From the NCBI GenBank assembly GCA_900119285.1, contig FPIT01000007.1, forward strand, positions 186,001-250,000: a stretch of 64,000 nt of DNA, read 5' to 3'. The stretch comes from Prevotellaceae bacterium HUN156 (GTDB lineage: Bacteria; Bacteroidota; Bacteroidia; Bacteroidales; Bacteroidaceae). Positions 34,430-42,997 of this stretch are shown in pieces. The translations under genes and the position numbers were made by a program. The notes under the pieces are model-generated. The model did not search any database and was not told the origin of the DNA. It saw only the letters and a list, made by a program, of their open reading frames with translations. How positions within the stretch are numbered: the first letter of the stretch is position 1; every line of letters begins with the position of its first letter.

Positions 34430-34963
34430 TTTCTCACGCTCATCCAAGAACTCACTAACCTGTTCTTGCATACCACGGGTAACTGCAATACGACCACTAC
34501 GGGTGTACTGAAGCACGCAGCCAAATTCGTCGAGGGCATGATAGAGCGATATGATATCATCAGTAACACCATACTTCATCACAATGACGTAGGTGGGATT
34601 CACCTCGGTTATACTTGCCTCGAAGCGACGAATGGTGCGAGAAATCTCAGGATTCTTCATCACCAAATCGGTAGAGAGCTTATAAAGACCTGTCTCACGG
34701 ATAAACAATTGTTCATCGGTGAAATAGTTGGCCTTAATCACATCAATCTTCTTTTCTATCTGGCGCGTAATCTTGATAATTTGATCTTCGTCGCTCCAAG
34801 CCGTAATGGTATACTTATGCACACCTTCAATGCTGGATGCCGATACATTCAGACTCTCGATATTTACCTGACGACGCGTGAACACAGCAGTAATCTGATT
34901 CAGAATACCTGCGATGTTTTCTGAATATACTAATAAGGTATAGAGTTTTCTATTGTCTTTCAT
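34418..34963 (-). CDS. ilvN: Acetolactate synthase small (regulatory) subunit
   Basis: 181 aa. An N-terminal ACT domain (LYTLLVYSENIAGILNQITA, NIESLNVS) binds the feedback amino acid, usually valine; the C-terminal half is the IlvN-specific domain. It partners IlvB encoded directly upstream. The final residues (EKHHD) are encoded within the heptad tract that follows. Confidence 0.95.
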   Translation of the reverse strand: MKDNRKLYTLLVYSENIAGILNQITAVFTRRQVNIESLNVSASSIEGVHKYTITAWSDEDQIIKITRQIEKKIDVIKANYFTDEQLFIRETGLYKLSTDLVMKNPEISRTIRRFEASITEVNPTYVIVMKYGVTDDIISLYHALDEFGCVLQYTRSGRIAVTRGMQEQVSEFLDEREKHHD

Positions 34964-34971
34964 ACTTTCTA

Positions 34972-34992
34972 TTTACTGTTTTACCTTTTTAC
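34972..34992. repeat. Heptanucleotide words between ilvB and ilvN
   Basis: TTTACTG, TTTTACC, TTTTTAC at a 7-bp period, occupying most of the 35-bp intercistronic gap. Similar TTTTACC/TTTTTAC words lie at 40558-40585 between two oxidoreductase genes. Confidence 0.45.
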
Positions 34993-34998
34993 TCCCTA

Positions 34999-36702
34999 TC
35001 ATACTTCCAGCATCATATCGTTGACATTCATGCCTGGAGGAGTCATTGGCAGTACATCGTCGTCTTCCTTGATGGCACATTCGAGGATATAGGGTCCCTT
35101 CGTTGCCAACATCTTTGCAATAGCTGCAGACAAGTTCTTACGCTCAGTAACAGCCTCATAAGGGATGCCGTAACCCTGAGCAATAGCCTCATAGCAGGGA
35201 TTCATCATCTTGGTAAACGATTTGCGTCGCATCCAGAACATATCCTGCCACTGGCGAACATTGCCCAGATAGTTATTGTTCATCAGTATCATCTTGACAG
35301 GTGCCTGCTGCTCCATGATAGTACCAAGTTCTTGGATACACATCTGGAAACCACCATCACCCATAAAGCAACAAACGGTACGGTCGGTAGCAAAGGTGGC
35401 ACCAATAGCGGCAGGCATACCATAACCCATCGTGCCCAAGCCTCCACTGGTACAGATGCTACGTTTCTCGGGATATTTGAAATAGCGAGTGGCGAAGAGT
35501 TGATTCTGACCTACATCGGTTACGAGGACAGTACCCTTGGGGGCCTGCTCGGCTACAGCATTAACAACCTCGCCCATCAGTAATGGGCCTTCAGTAGGAT
35601 GGATAGCAGGCTCGATAACCTTCTCATGCTCTTTATCGTCCAACTCCTTAAACGAATCGCGCCACTCCTTGTGGTCGTTCTTATTCAAGAGTGCAGTCAG
35701 CGCAGGCAGCGACTCCTTACAGTCAGCAACCACAGCCACATCCGTCTTCACATTCTTATCTATCTCACTACGGTCAATATCCAAATGGATAATCTTGGCC
35801 TGCTTAGCATAGGTCTTGGTATTGCCCGTCACACGATCGGAGAAGCGCATACCAATAGCTATCAGCACATCACACTCCTGTTCCTTCAGGTTGACGGCAT
35901 AGTTACCATGCATACCTAGCATACCCACATTCAGCGGATGGTCAGAAGGAAGTGCAGAGAGACCTAACATGGTACGACCTGCAGGAATGTCAGCCTTCTC
36001 CAAGAGAGCTTTCAACTCTTCCTGAGCATTACCCAGCTCTACACCCTGCCCTACCAGAGCAAGTGGTTTCTTAGCATTATTAATAAGTTCGGCAGCTTGG
36101 CGCACGGCATCCATATTCAACTTAGGATAAGCCACATAAGAGCGCACAAAATCTACCTTCTTGGGTTCCCAATCAATTTCTTCCACCTGTGCATTGCGAG
36201 GGAAGTCGAGAACGACAGGACCTGGGCGGCCACTGCGAGCAATATAGAACGCACGACTTACCGCCCACGCAATATCATCGGCATGACGTATTTGATACGA
36301 CCACTTACTGATGGGTTGTGCCACACCAACAAGGTCTACTTCCTGAAAGGCATCAGTACCCAGCGAGTTGATAGCCACCTGACCAGCAATAACGACGATA
36401 GGCGTAGAGTCGAGCATTGCATCAGCCACACCCGTCAACGTATTGGTTGCACCAGGACCACTAGTCACCAGCGCCACACCTACCTCACCACTGACTCGGG
36501 CATAACCCTCAGCAGCATGAACAGCAGCCTGTTCGTGGCGCACCAGAATATGGTCGAAGCACTTCTTCTCACCACGGGTATAGTCGAACAGCGCATCATA
36601 TGTAGGCATAATAGAGCCACCAGGATATCCAAAGATGGTCTTTACCCCTTCGGCCTGCAAGGCTCTCATCAGCGCTTTCGCTCCAGTAATTCTATCTCTC
36701 AT
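34999..36702 (-). CDS. ilvB: Acetolactate synthase large subunit
   Basis: 567 aa ThDP enzyme. The N-terminal RHEQAAVHAAEGYAR contains the catalytic Glu; the ThDP-binding GDGGFQMCIQELGT...NNNYLG motif is near residue 440. It condenses pyruvate with pyruvate or 2-oxobutyrate. The 55-bp gap after ilvD contains an inverted repeat (CCAGC/GCTGG at 36731-36743, flanked by TCTAG/CTAGA) that may form an intercistronic hairpin. Confidence 0.96.
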   Translation of the reverse strand: MRDRITGAKALMRALQAEGVKTIFGYPGGSIMPTYDALFDYTRGEKKCFDHILVRHEQAAVHAAEGYARVSGEVGVALVTSGPGATNTLTGVADAMLDSTPIVVIAGQVAINSLGTDAFQEVDLVGVAQPISKWSYQIRHADDIAWAVSRAFYIARSGRPGPVVLDFPRNAQVEEIDWEPKKVDFVRSYVAYPKLNMDAVRQAAELINNAKKPLALVGQGVELGNAQEELKALLEKADIPAGRTMLGLSALPSDHPLNVGMLGMHGNYAVNLKEQECDVLIAIGMRFSDRVTGNTKTYAKQAKIIHLDIDRSEIDKNVKTDVAVVADCKESLPALTALLNKNDHKEWRDSFKELDDKEHEKVIEPAIHPTEGPLLMGEVVNAVAEQAPKGTVLVTDVGQNQLFATRYFKYPEKRSICTSGGLGTMGYGMPAAIGATFATDRTVCCFMGDGGFQMCIQELGTIMEQQAPVKMILMNNNYLGNVRQWQDMFWMRRKSFTKMMNPCYEAIAQGYGIPYEAVTERKNLSAAIAKMLATKGPYILECAIKEDDDVLPMTPPGMNVNDMMLEV

Positions 36703-36757
36703 AATTTTTCACTTTATTATTTCTAGATTTCCAGCCATGCTGGATTAACTAGATTCT

Positions 36758-38560
36758 CTAATCAATGATTCTTATTCCTCCCTTGTCTGCAGATGCTACG
36801 CTCTGGGCATAAGCGCGCAAAGCCTTACTAACTTGACGATTACGCTTCAATGGCTGTTGTGGACGAGCAGCAAGTTCTGCATCGGTCAGTTTAACATTAA
36901 TCTTGCGATTGGGGATATCTATCTCAATGATGTCGCCATCTTTAATCTTACCGATATTACCACCAGAAGCGGCCTCTGGAGAAATATGACCAATAGAGAG
37001 TCCACTAGTACCGCCAGAGAAACGACCATCGGTAATCAAAGCACATTCTTTACCCATGTGCATAGATTTAATATATGAGGTTGGATAAAGCATCTCCTGC
37101 ATACCAGGACCACCCTTTGGTCCTTCATGAGTAATGACAACGCAATCACCCTTCTTCACCTTTCCACCAAGGATTCCCTCACAAGCATCTTCCTGTGAAT
37201 CGAAGACTACAGCAGGACCTTCAAAGTGCCAAAGACTCTCATCAACGCCTGCAGTCTTCACTACGCAACCATCTTGGGCAATATTGCCAAAGAGTACAGC
37301 CAGTCCGCCATCTTTCGTATAAGCATGCTCAAGGTCGCGAATACAACCATCTACACGGTTGGTATCGAGCGATGGATATTGTTCGCTCTGCGATCCCATC
37401 TTAGTTGAAAAGCGATTACCTGGAGCAGAATAATAGATGCTAGCAGAGCTAGATGGACCAGATGGATTAGTAATATCATAGGCAGCCAACGCCTCACTGA
37501 GCGTCATACCATCCACACGGATAGCAGAACCATCTATCAAGCCACCCTTGTTCAACTCATTAAGTATTCCAAGAATACCACCAGCACGGTTACACTCCTG
37601 CACAGAATACTTCTGCGTATTAGGAGCCAACTTACAAAGACATGGTGTCTTGCGAGACAACTCATCGATATCCTGCATCGTAAAGTCGGCACCAGCCTCT
37701 TGAGCTACAGCCAACAGGTGGAGCACGGTATTGGTAGAACCACCCATCGCGATATCAAGTGTCATAGCATTGAGGAAAGCCTTACGTGTAGCAATGTTAC
37801 GAGGCAATACGCTCTCATCACCATCTTCGTAATAAGCAAAAGCATTCTTTACCACCTGACGGGCAGCAGCCTTAAACAACTCTACGCGATTGGTGTGAGT
37901 AGCCAGAATAGTACCATTGCCAGGAAGACTCAATCCGATAGCCTCAGTGAGTGAGTTCATTGAGTTGGCAGTAAACATACCCGAGCATGAGCCACATCCA
38001 GGACAAGCGCACTGCTCTATCTGCTGCATCTCCTCATCAGACACGCTGGGGTCGGCACCCTTGACCATTGCTGTAATCAGGTCGGCATTCTCGCCACGCC
38101 ACTTACCTGCTTCCATAGGTCCACCACTACAGAATACTGTAGGAATATTCAGACGCATAGAAGCCATCAACATACCAGGTGTTACCTTGTCGCAATTGGA
38201 GATACAAATCATAGCGTCTGCCTTATGGGCATTCACCATATATTCTACACTATCGGCTATGATGTCGCGCGAAGGCAGTGAATAAAGCATACCATCGTGG
38301 CCCATAGCAATACCATCATCAATGGCGATGGTATTAAACTCAGCCGCATAGCATCCCATCTTCTCAATTTCCTCACGCACAATCTGTCCAATCTCATGCA
38401 GATGAGTATGACCAGGCACAAACTGTGTAAACGAGTTGACAATAGCAATGATAGGCTTGCCAAACTGCTCATGTTTCATACCTGTAGCAACCCACAAGGC
38501 GCGGGCTCCTGCCATTCTACGACCTTCTGTGCATACCGCACTACGCAATGGATGTTTCAT
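36758..38560 (-). CDS. ilvD: Dihydroxy-acid dehydratase
   Basis: 600 aa. Fe-S ligand cysteines appear in [11 protein letters not shown] and [19 protein letters not shown]; the C-terminal half has [20 protein letters not shown]. It dehydrates the dihydroxy-acids in Ile/Val synthesis and is oxygen-sensitive, in keeping with an anaerobe. First gene of the ilvD-ilvB-ilvN-thioesterase operon. Confidence 0.97.
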   Translation of the reverse strand: MKHPLRSAVCTEGRRMAGARALWVATGMKHEQFGKPIIAIVNSFTQFVPGHTHLHEIGQIVREEIEKMGCYAAEFNTIAIDDGIAMGHDGMLYSLPSRDIIADSVEYMVNAHKADAMICISNCDKVTPGMLMASMRLNIPTVFCSGGPMEAGKWRGENADLITAMVKGADPSVSDEEMQQIEQCACPGCGSCSGMFTANSMNSLTEAIGLSLPGNGTILATHTNRVELFKAAARQVVKNAFAYYEDGDESVLPRNIATRKAFLNAMTLDIAMGGSTNTVLHLLAVAQEAGADFTMQDIDELSRKTPCLCKLAPNTQKYSVQECNRAGGILGILNELNKGGLIDGSAIRVDGMTLSEALAAYDITNPSGPSSSASIYYSAPGNRFSTKMGSQSEQYPSLDTNRVDGCIRDLEHAYTKDGGLAVLFGNIAQDGCVVKTAGVDESLWHFEGPAVVFDSQEDACEGILGGKVKKGDCVVITHEGPKGGPGMQEMLYPTSYIKSMHMGKECALITDGRFSGGTSGLSIGHISPEAASGGNIGKIKDGDIIEIDIPNRKINVKLTDAELAARPQQPLKRNRQVSKALRAYAQSVASADKGGIRIID

Positions 38561-38595
38561 ATCTGTTTAGTTATTCATGTACCCTTTTAGAATTG

Positions 38596-38626
38596 CAAAG
38601 ATACACTATTTTCCCTAAACAGCCAA
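38596..38626 (-). promoter_or_regulatory. ilvD operon promoter
   Basis: Minus-strand -7 TATCTTTG at 38596-38603; -33 TTG at 38624-38626, 20 bp away. The leader is short, about 30 nt, and has no attenuator. Confidence 0.6.
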
Positions 38627-38637
38627 CAAAATGATAG

Positions 38638-38670
38638 AAAAAATCCCCACAACGTAATAATTGTGGGGAT
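38638..38670 (-). terminator. Terminator of the OmpA-family gene
   Basis: Perfect 10-bp stem (38643-38652 with 38661-38670, ATCCCCACAA/TTGTGGGGAT) and, on the minus strand, a T-run directly after it. Confidence 0.85.
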
Positions 38671-38699
38671 TTATGCAAATTTTAATGATAAATCTGATT

Positions 38700-39848
38700 T
38701 TACTTCTGATTTGTTACGTCAACAAATTTAGCAACACGGTTGAAGTCGTTCTCTGCAGACAGCTTGTCAGTAGCACCCTGACCTTCAGCCTCAAGGCGGT
38801 CAGCAGCAATCTTGTACTTCTTAACAAGAACGTTCTTAACAGCCTCTGCACGAGCCTTAGCGATGCGATCGTTAACCTCCTTAGAACCTTCGGGTGAAGC
38901 ATAACCAAGAACCTTAACCTTTGAGTCAGCGTGGTTCTTCATATACTTAGCAACCATCTCACAGCTAGCCATACCAGCAGCATCAACAGAAGTCTTACCC
39001 TGACCGAAGATTACGATAGGCTGCAGGATAGTACCTTCCTTGATGATACGCTCCTCAACAATCTTCTCTGCAGGACGAGACTGGCAAGCAGCGAGCTTAG
39101 CCTTCAGGTCAGCAATAGCACGAGCATCAGCAGCAATCTTACCATCCTTGGCATTGTTGTCAGCACGCAGCTCATTGATCTTAGCATTCAGGCCATCAAT
39201 CTCAGCCTGGTCGCGAAGCTCAGCAATCTTGAAGTTGTGAGTACCGTTAGAGTTGCCGAACTTATAGTTCAAACCTACACTTGCGGTAAACAGAGCACGG
39301 TTGATATTGAATTCTACCTTATCTCTCTTGTCATCAGCAATATTATAAATCAAAGCGGGCTCAACGTATACCTGCCACTGCTTGTCAGAACCGAAGTTCA
39401 AAGCGAGGTCAAGACCCAACTTAGATATCAAGGCATTGTCCTTAGAATTTACACGATTCTTCCACCAGCCGAAACCAGCTACACCGATAACCTCAAAGCA
39501 ACGAGGTGTACCATTGTAACCAGCAAACCAGTTGTTGAAGTTAATAGTACCGAGCACATTGGCGTTCAGAGCCTTAATGGTACCGTCAGTGCCCTTGTAA
39601 TCGTTCTTGTTACCAAAGTGAGCCTGTCCTTCAATAGCAAAGCCTACTACTGGAGTAATCCAACGTCCTACACGGAGACCAGCCTGGAAATTGGCCAAAT
39701 CCTTAAACGTGTTAGCAGGTACGTTAGCACCTCCATTAATTCCTACATACCAGTTGTCAGTGTTCTTACTCTCGACAACAGTCTGTGCATCAACAGCCTG
39801 TGCAGACAAAGCTGCAACAGCAAGCATTAAAAATAACTTTTTCATCAT
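38700..39848 (-). CDS. OmpA-family outer-membrane protein
   Basis: 382 aa. A signal peptide of about 21 residues ends in AVDAQ. An eight-strand barrel-like part covers about residues 30-215, a coiled-coil linker with repeated ELRD/KIAADARA heptads covers about 218-262, and an OmpA peptidoglycan-binding domain ends the protein (VLGYASPEGSKEVNDRIAKARAEAV). It links the outer membrane to the wall. Codon use is strongly biased and the gene has its own promoter and terminator, which suggest high expression. Confidence 0.92.
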   Translation of the reverse strand: MMKKLFLMLAVAALSAQAVDAQTVVESKNTDNWYVGINGGANVPANTFKDLANFQAGLRVGRWITPVVGFAIEGQAHFGNKNDYKGTDGTIKALNANVLGTINFNNWFAGYNGTPRCFEVIGVAGFGWWKNRVNSKDNALISKLGLDLALNFGSDKQWQVYVEPALIYNIADDKRDKVEFNINRALFTASVGLNYKFGNSNGTHNFKIAELRDQAEIDGLNAKINELRADNNAKDGKIAADARAIADLKAKLAACQSRPAEKIVEERIIKEGTILQPIVIFGQGKTSVDAAGMASCEMVAKYMKNHADSKVKVLGYASPEGSKEVNDRIAKARAEAVKNVLVKKYKIAADRLEAEGQGATDKLSAENDFNRVAKFVDVTNQK

Positions 39849-39901
39849 TTCCTATACTTTAAATTAGTTATATAATAATTTCATAGTTTTTATTACAAGT
39901 G

Positions 39902-39933
39902 CAAAGTAACAAAAAATAATTATAACTTCCAAA
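39902..39933 (-). promoter_or_regulatory. Promoter of the OmpA-family gene
   Basis: Minus-strand -33 TTTG at 39930-39933 and -7 TTACTTTG at 39902-39909 (one mismatch to TAnnTTTG), 20-bp spacer; leader of about 45 nt. Confidence 0.55.
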
Positions 39934-40013
39934 GTTTTTTTTGAAAAAAAATAAACTATTCACTTTGTTTTTTGCCCTTGCTTGGTTTCTCTATAAAATG
40001 TACGCGCGAGGGT

Positions 40014-40556
40014 TTACATCTCTTGAATGATTTTACCACCCTCTTCGATTGCCTGCATATTCAGCGGAATCAGTGAGTGATGGCGCTCAGGCAGAGTCTT
40101 GTAGAGTGCTTTCTCCACACCCTTAGTACTAACTACCGGAGCAATCTTCAATAGTCCACCCAGTACAATCATGTTGAATACCTTGCCGTTTTTCATCTCG
40201 GCAGCCTTATCCATAGCGTCTATACGATAGACAGTAATATCTTTACGTGTTGGCGGATTGATGATACCATATCCATCGTAGATAAGGATACCTCCTGGCT
40301 TCAGCTTAGGTTCAAACTTCTCCAGCGAAGGCTGGTTGAGTACGATGGCAATATCATACTTACTCAGAATGGGCGATGAAATCTTATCATCGCTCACGAT
40401 AACAGTAACGTTAGCCGTACCACCACGCTGCTCTGGACCATAGGCAGGCATCCATGTTACCTCCTTGTCATCCATCAGTCCTGAGTAGGCCAGAATTTTA
40501 CCCATAGAGAGCACACCCTGACCACCGAAACCTGAAATAATTATCTCTTTTTTCAT
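40014..40556 (-). CDS. 2-oxoacid:ferredoxin oxidoreductase, gamma subunit
   Basis: 180 aa, the PFOR domain III type gamma chain (GFGGQGVLSMGKILAYSG, PAYGPEQRGGTANVTVIVSD). It is the last gene of the fdx-vorB-beta-gamma operon. The 31-bp gap upstream contains TTTTACC-like words. Downstream to the OmpA promoter there is no clear terminator. Confidence 0.9.
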   Translation of the reverse strand: MKKEIIISGFGGQGVLSMGKILAYSGLMDDKEVTWMPAYGPEQRGGTANVTVIVSDDKISSPILSKYDIAIVLNQPSLEKFEPKLKPGGILIYDGYGIINPPTRKDITVYRIDAMDKAAEMKNGKVFNMIVLGGLLKIAPVVSTKGVEKALYKTLPERHHSLIPLNMQAIEEGGKIIQEM

Positions 40557-40587
40557 GTTTTACCTTTTTACTTGTTTACCTTTTATA

Positions 40588-41355
40588 TTAAAGGTTTGTC
40601 GTGTCTTTGAGGTCTCCCTTTGGATAGAAAGGAACCATATTCTCTTTCATCCACTCATTGGCCTTTACAGGAGTCAACTTCCAACCACTGTTACAGGTAG
40701 AAACAATCTCTACCAGCGAAGAACCCTTACCTGCCATAGAAGCTTCAAAAGCTTTGCGGATAGCTTTCTTTGCCTTGTTGATAGAACCTACAGATTCTAC
40801 TGATTGACGAGTAACATAGCAAGTTCCTTGCAGTTGAGCAGCGATATCAGCAATCTTCAAAGGATAGCCATGAATCTCAGGATCACGACCATAAGGACAA
40901 GTAGATGTTTTCTGACCTATCAGCGTTGTAGGAGCCATCTGTCCACCCGTCATACCATAGATAGCATTATTGATGAAGATAATGGTAATATTCTCGCCAC
41001 GATTCAGCGCATGAATAGTCTCGCAAGTACCGATACATGCCAAGTCGCCATCACCCTGATAGGTGAATACCAAGCGGTCTGGCCACAGACGTTTAATGGC
41101 TGTAGCCAAAGCGGGAGCACGACCATGGGCAGCTTCCTGCCAGTCGATATCCAAATAGTTATAGGCAAACACGGCACAACCTACTGGCGATACACCAATC
41201 GCCTTATCCTCCATGCCCATCTCCTCGATGACCTCAGCCACGAGTTTATGTACCACACCGTGTGAACAACCAGGACAATAGTGCATATGGTTGTCGTTCA
41301 TCAGTGTTGGCTTCTGATATACCAGATTCTCTGGTGCTATAATCGGATTCTCCAT
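40588..41355 (-). CDS. 2-oxoacid:ferredoxin oxidoreductase, beta (thiamine-PP) subunit
   Basis: 255 aa. The ThDP motif GDGDLACIGTCETIHALNRG and the NNAIYGMTGGQMAPTT block are typical of KorB/VorA-like chains; the N-terminal CPGCSHGVVHKL carries Fe-S-related cysteines. It catalyses decarboxylation and transfer to CoA with the alpha chain. It starts 2 bp after vorB. Confidence 0.92.
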   Translation of the reverse strand: MENPIIAPENLVYQKPTLMNDNHMHYCPGCSHGVVHKLVAEVIEEMGMEDKAIGVSPVGCAVFAYNYLDIDWQEAAHGRAPALATAIKRLWPDRLVFTYQGDGDLACIGTCETIHALNRGENITIIFINNAIYGMTGGQMAPTTLIGQKTSTCPYGRDPEIHGYPLKIADIAAQLQGTCYVTRQSVESVGSINKAKKAIRKAFEASMAGKGSSLVEIVSTCNSGWKLTPVKANEWMKENMVPFYPKGDLKDTTNL

Positions 41356-41357
41356 AA

Positions 41358-42437
41358 CTACATCATCTTCTTTAATGCATCAACAATTTCTTCGGGCTCT
41401 GGTACGATACCACCCAAGCGACCAAACTGCTCTACGGGTACAGCACCATTCACTGCCAGACGTACATCTTGTACCATCTGACCGGCATTGATTTCTACCA
41501 CCAACACGCCCTTCTTGCCCTTTGCTATCTCTGCAATAGCCTTTGAGGGGAATGGCCACAAGGTGATAGGACGCAATAGACCTACCTTGATTCCCTCAGC
41601 ACGTGCTATCTCAATAGCTTTCTGTGTCAGGCGAGCTGCACTACCAAAGGCTACAATCAGCAGTTCGGCATCGTCGCACTGCTGTGTCTCATAGCGCACC
41701 TCCTTCTCTTGTATCTCCTTATACTTAGCCTGCAGATGCAGGTTGCGCTGTTCCATAGCCTCAGGCTTCAATTCCAAAGAGGTAATGATGTTGGGCTTGC
41801 GGTTCTTGGTGCGTCCGGTAGTAGCCCAAGGACACTCTTTGATAATCTCTTCCTCAGTACGACGGGGCTTGAAGGGAGGCAATACCACCTTCTCCATCAT
41901 CTGACCGATGACACCATCGCTCAGAATCATAGCTGGATTGCGATACTTGAAAGCCAGTTCAAAAGCCAAATCTACGAAGTCCGCCATTTCCTGTACACTA
42001 TTAGGAGCCAGCACGATAACATTATAGTCACCATTACCGCCACCACGTGTAGCCTGGAAATAGTCCCCCTGCGATGGCTGGATAGTTCCCAAGCCAGGAC
42101 CACCACGCTGCACATTGACAAAAACACCAGGCAGTTCTGCACCAGCCATATAGGTGATACCTTCCTGCATCAGTGCGATACCGGGTGATGATGAAGAGGT
42201 AAGTACGCGCTTACCGGCACCAGCACCACCATAAATCATGTTGATTGACGCAATCTCGCTCTCAGCCTGCAGCACTACCATACCAGTAGTTTCCCAAGGC
42301 TTCAGTTCTGCTAGCGTCTCAATTACTTCACTCTGTGGAGTGATAGGATAACCAAAATATCCGTCAGCACCACAGCGGATGGCAGCGTGAGCTATCGCCT
42401 CGTTGCCTTTCATGAGTGTTACTTCTTGCTCTGCCAT
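41358..42437 (-). CDS. vorB: 3-methyl-2-oxobutanoate:ferredoxin oxidoreductase subunit VorB (alpha)
   Basis: 359 aa. The pyrimidine-binding domain starts MKGNEAIAHAAIRCGADGYFGYPITPQSE; SSPGIALMQEGITYMAGAELP and the C-terminal transketolase-like domain follow. By its resemblance to proteins annotated VorB in Prevotella, the preferred substrate is 2-oxoisovalerate, but 2-oxoglutarate specificity (KorA) cannot be excluded by eye. It is reversible in anaerobes, so it could degrade Val or build it from isobutyryl-CoA. Confidence 0.88.
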   Translation of the reverse strand: MAEQEVTLMKGNEAIAHAAIRCGADGYFGYPITPQSEVIETLAELKPWETTGMVVLQAESEIASINMIYGGAGAGKRVLTSSSSPGIALMQEGITYMAGAELPGVFVNVQRGGPGLGTIQPSQGDYFQATRGGGNGDYNVIVLAPNSVQEMADFVDLAFELAFKYRNPAMILSDGVIGQMMEKVVLPPFKPRRTEEEIIKECPWATTGRTKNRKPNIITSLELKPEAMEQRNLHLQAKYKEIQEKEVRYETQQCDDAELLIVAFGSAARLTQKAIEIARAEGIKVGLLRPITLWPFPSKAIAEIAKGKKGVLVVEINAGQMVQDVRLAVNGAVPVEQFGRLGGIVPEPEEIVDALKKMM

Positions 42438-42443
42438 TGTCGT

Positions 42444-42674
42444 TTACTCCTCTACTTTTTTACGATATACGGTGATACATCCGTCAGGACATACCACAGC
42501 ACATGAGGTACAACCCGTACACTTGTCAATTTGCACTGGCTCCACATAAGGATAGCCGCGCATATTGACACGATTTGCCAGTGCGATGACTCCCTGCGGA
42601 CATGCGCTCACACAGAGCACACAGCCTTTACAACGGTCGGTGTTCACCACAATAGCACCTTTAACTTTTGCCAT
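42444..42674 (-). CDS. 4Fe-4S ferredoxin-type delta subunit of the 2-oxoacid oxidoreductase
   Basis: 76 aa with two clusters: CKGCVLCVSACPQG near residue 16 and CTGCTSCAVVCPDG near 53. It passes electrons from the ThDP centre to free ferredoxin. First gene of the operon, 6 bp before vorB. Confidence 0.92.
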   Translation of the reverse strand: MAKVKGAIVVNTDRCKGCVLCVSACPQGVIALANRVNMRGYPYVEPVQIDKCTGCTSCAVVCPDGCITVYRKKVEE

Positions 42675-42715
42675 AATTATAGTTGTTTAATGCATTAGTT
42701 CCTACTAAACTTCTG

Positions 42716-42746
42716 CAAAGATACTAATTGGCTAGCAAAACTCAAA
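42716..42746 (-). promoter_or_regulatory. Promoter of the vor operon
   Basis: Minus-strand -7 TATCTTTG at 42716-42723; -33 TTTG at 42743-42746, 19-bp spacer. Confidence 0.7.
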
Positions 42747-42864
42747 AGAAAAACAACATTTTCTTTTCATTATTGAAAGAAAAGGCTCTAATCCTTGTTC
42801 AGAAATACACCTTAATAGTTGGACAATGAGTGGCTATTAAGGTTCGTTAACTAAAGTCCCAGAA

Positions 42865-42974
42865 TTTGTCCAAAAGTTTGGGACAAAGTGTCCGGAGCCC
42901 CCGGACACTCTGTCCCAAGGCTCCGGACAAACTGTCCGCAGGGTCCGGACATTGAGTCCGGAAACTCCGGACTC
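42865..42974. repeat. Five dyads at an exact 22-bp period
   Basis: Units start at 42867, 42889, 42911, 42933 and 42955. Each is TGTCC-N9-GGACA (the last AGTCC-N9-GGACT) plus a 3-bp spacer, so every unit is a short inverted repeat and the register is constant to the base. The outer units have longer arms (TTTGTCC/GGACAAA and GAGTCC/GGACTC). The array lies in the 323-bp gap between the vor promoter and the 3' end of the beta-galactosidase gene, which otherwise holds only AT-rich sequence. Confidence 0.8.
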
Positions 42975-42997
42975 AATCTATTACATAGTTACATGTT

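Noticed and set aside
38931..39830. Long plus-strand frame antisense to the OmpA-family gene
   Set aside because: It is produced by the very biased codon use of the highly expressed gene on the minus strand; no start signal or family resemblance.
42865..42974. Repeat array considered as a CRISPR
   Set aside because: The units are 19-bp inverted repeats with 3-bp spacers and the inner bases vary; there are no unique 30-bp spacers and no cas genes.
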